64,000 nucleotides of DNA, taken from Leifsonia sp. ALI-44-B. GTDB lineage: Bacteria > Actinomycetota > Actinomycetes > Actinomycetales > Microbacteriaceae. The DNA is taken from positions 372,001 to 436,000 of the forward strand of contig NZ_MTQL01000007.1 of NCBI RefSeq assembly GCF_001984125.1, read 5' to 3'. Position 1 is the first letter of the stretch, and each line of letters begins with the position of its first letter. Positions 63,700 through 64,000 of the stretch are shown one piece after another. Position numbers and translations under genes: made by a program. The notes below the pieces were generated by a model. It did no database searches. It was given only the letters and a program-made list of their open reading frames with translations, and was not told the origin of the DNA.

Positions 63700-64000
63700 A
63701 TGACCGAGACCCTCAGCACGCCGGTGACGCCGTCGCCGGACACGTCGCGCCGCGCGTCTTCGCGTGTCCGCTCCATCTCTCGTGGGCCTCGACCCGGAGG
63801 GGCGGCCGGTCCGTCCCTCCGGGAGCGCCGGCTCTCGCGCACCGGCCTGCTGGCGGTGACACCCGCGCTACTCCTCACGGCCGTGTTCTTCGTCGTGCCC
63901 GTCGCGCTCATGGCCTGGATGAGCCTGCACAAGTGGCCTCTTCTCGGCCGCAGCACGTTCATCGGCCTCGACAACTACGTGCGCGCCTTCACAGCCGACG
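63700..64000 (+). CDS. sugar ABC transporter permease, MalF type, 3' end outside window
   Basis: The first 100 codons are present. A basic Ser/Pro-rich N terminus of about 45 residues is followed by a membrane helix (LLAVTPALLLTAVFFVVPVA) and WMSLHKWPLLGRSTFIGLDN, the usual first-helix and loop pattern of CUT1 permeases. GGAGCAG precedes ATG 63700. Starts 25 bases after the binding-protein stop, so co-transcribed. Confidence 0.88.
   Translation, partial: MTETLSTPVTPSPDTSRRASSRVRSISRGPRPGGAAGPSLRERRLSRTGLLAVTPALLLTAVFFVVPVALMAWMSLHKWPLLGRSTFIGLDNYVRAFTAD

Overview
The window is high-GC DNA, with few AT-rich stretches except at promoters. It shows frequent ATGA start/stop overlaps, GTG starts, several start codons placed right after TANNNT boxes (leaderless type), a group-41-type ECF sigma factor and sugar ABC importers without their own ATPase. 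Together these point to a Gram-positive actinobacterium, probably Microbacteriaceae; that placement is inferred from gene style, not from a marker gene. No rRNA, tRNA, CRISPR array or insertion sequence was seen.

Layout. 1-1286: two divergent alpha/beta hydrolases. 1209-16120: a mannan locus with a ROK sugar kinase, secreted GH5 beta-mannanase, GH2 beta-mannosidase, two permeases and a binding protein in one leftward operon, a LacI-like sensor without a DNA-binding domain, a ROK repressor, a GH26 mannanase and a carboxylesterase. 16121-25897: an arabinan locus with a GH93-like sialidase-fold exo-arabinanase carrying CBM35-like and ricin-type modules, GH51 arabinofuranosidase, a GH1-like glycosidase, two permeases, a binding protein and a LacI repressor with a matching operator. 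26073-26693: a lone HTH antitoxin followed by what looks like a decayed PIN toxin. 26641-39990: an amino-sugar/amino-acid region with an MHS symporter, FAD oxidoreductase, IclR regulator, NagB, a CutC-ROK fusion protein, an asparaginase, a complete amino-acid ABC importer and a ROK repressor. 40093-49977: small membrane proteins, START-like and maleylpyruvate-isomerase-like proteins, an ECF41 sigma factor with its oxidoreductase partner, a DUF1254/DUF1214 protein, a DUF1059 protein and a second SnoaL-tailed ECF sigma factor. 50046-58853: cell-surface genes, namely a choice-of-anchor-A LPATG protein and a pilus operon (1.4-kb-residue tip protein, SpaA-type pilin, class C sortase). 58868-64000: a beta-L-arabinofuranoside locus with LacI, GH127, a binding protein and the first part of a permease.

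How it works together. Secreted or wall-held endo-enzymes (GH5, GH26, GH93) would cut mannan and arabinan outside the cell; binding protein plus permease systems, probably powered by a shared ATPase encoded elsewhere, import the oligosaccharides; intracellular GH2, GH51, GH1-like and GH127 enzymes release mannose, arabinose and related sugars, and a ROK kinase phosphorylates them. Each block has its own sugar-sensing regulator. The most unusual item is the CutC-ROK fusion in an operon with asparaginase, next to NagB and an amino-acid importer, which suggests an uncharacterised route for an amino-sugar/amino-acid conjugate.
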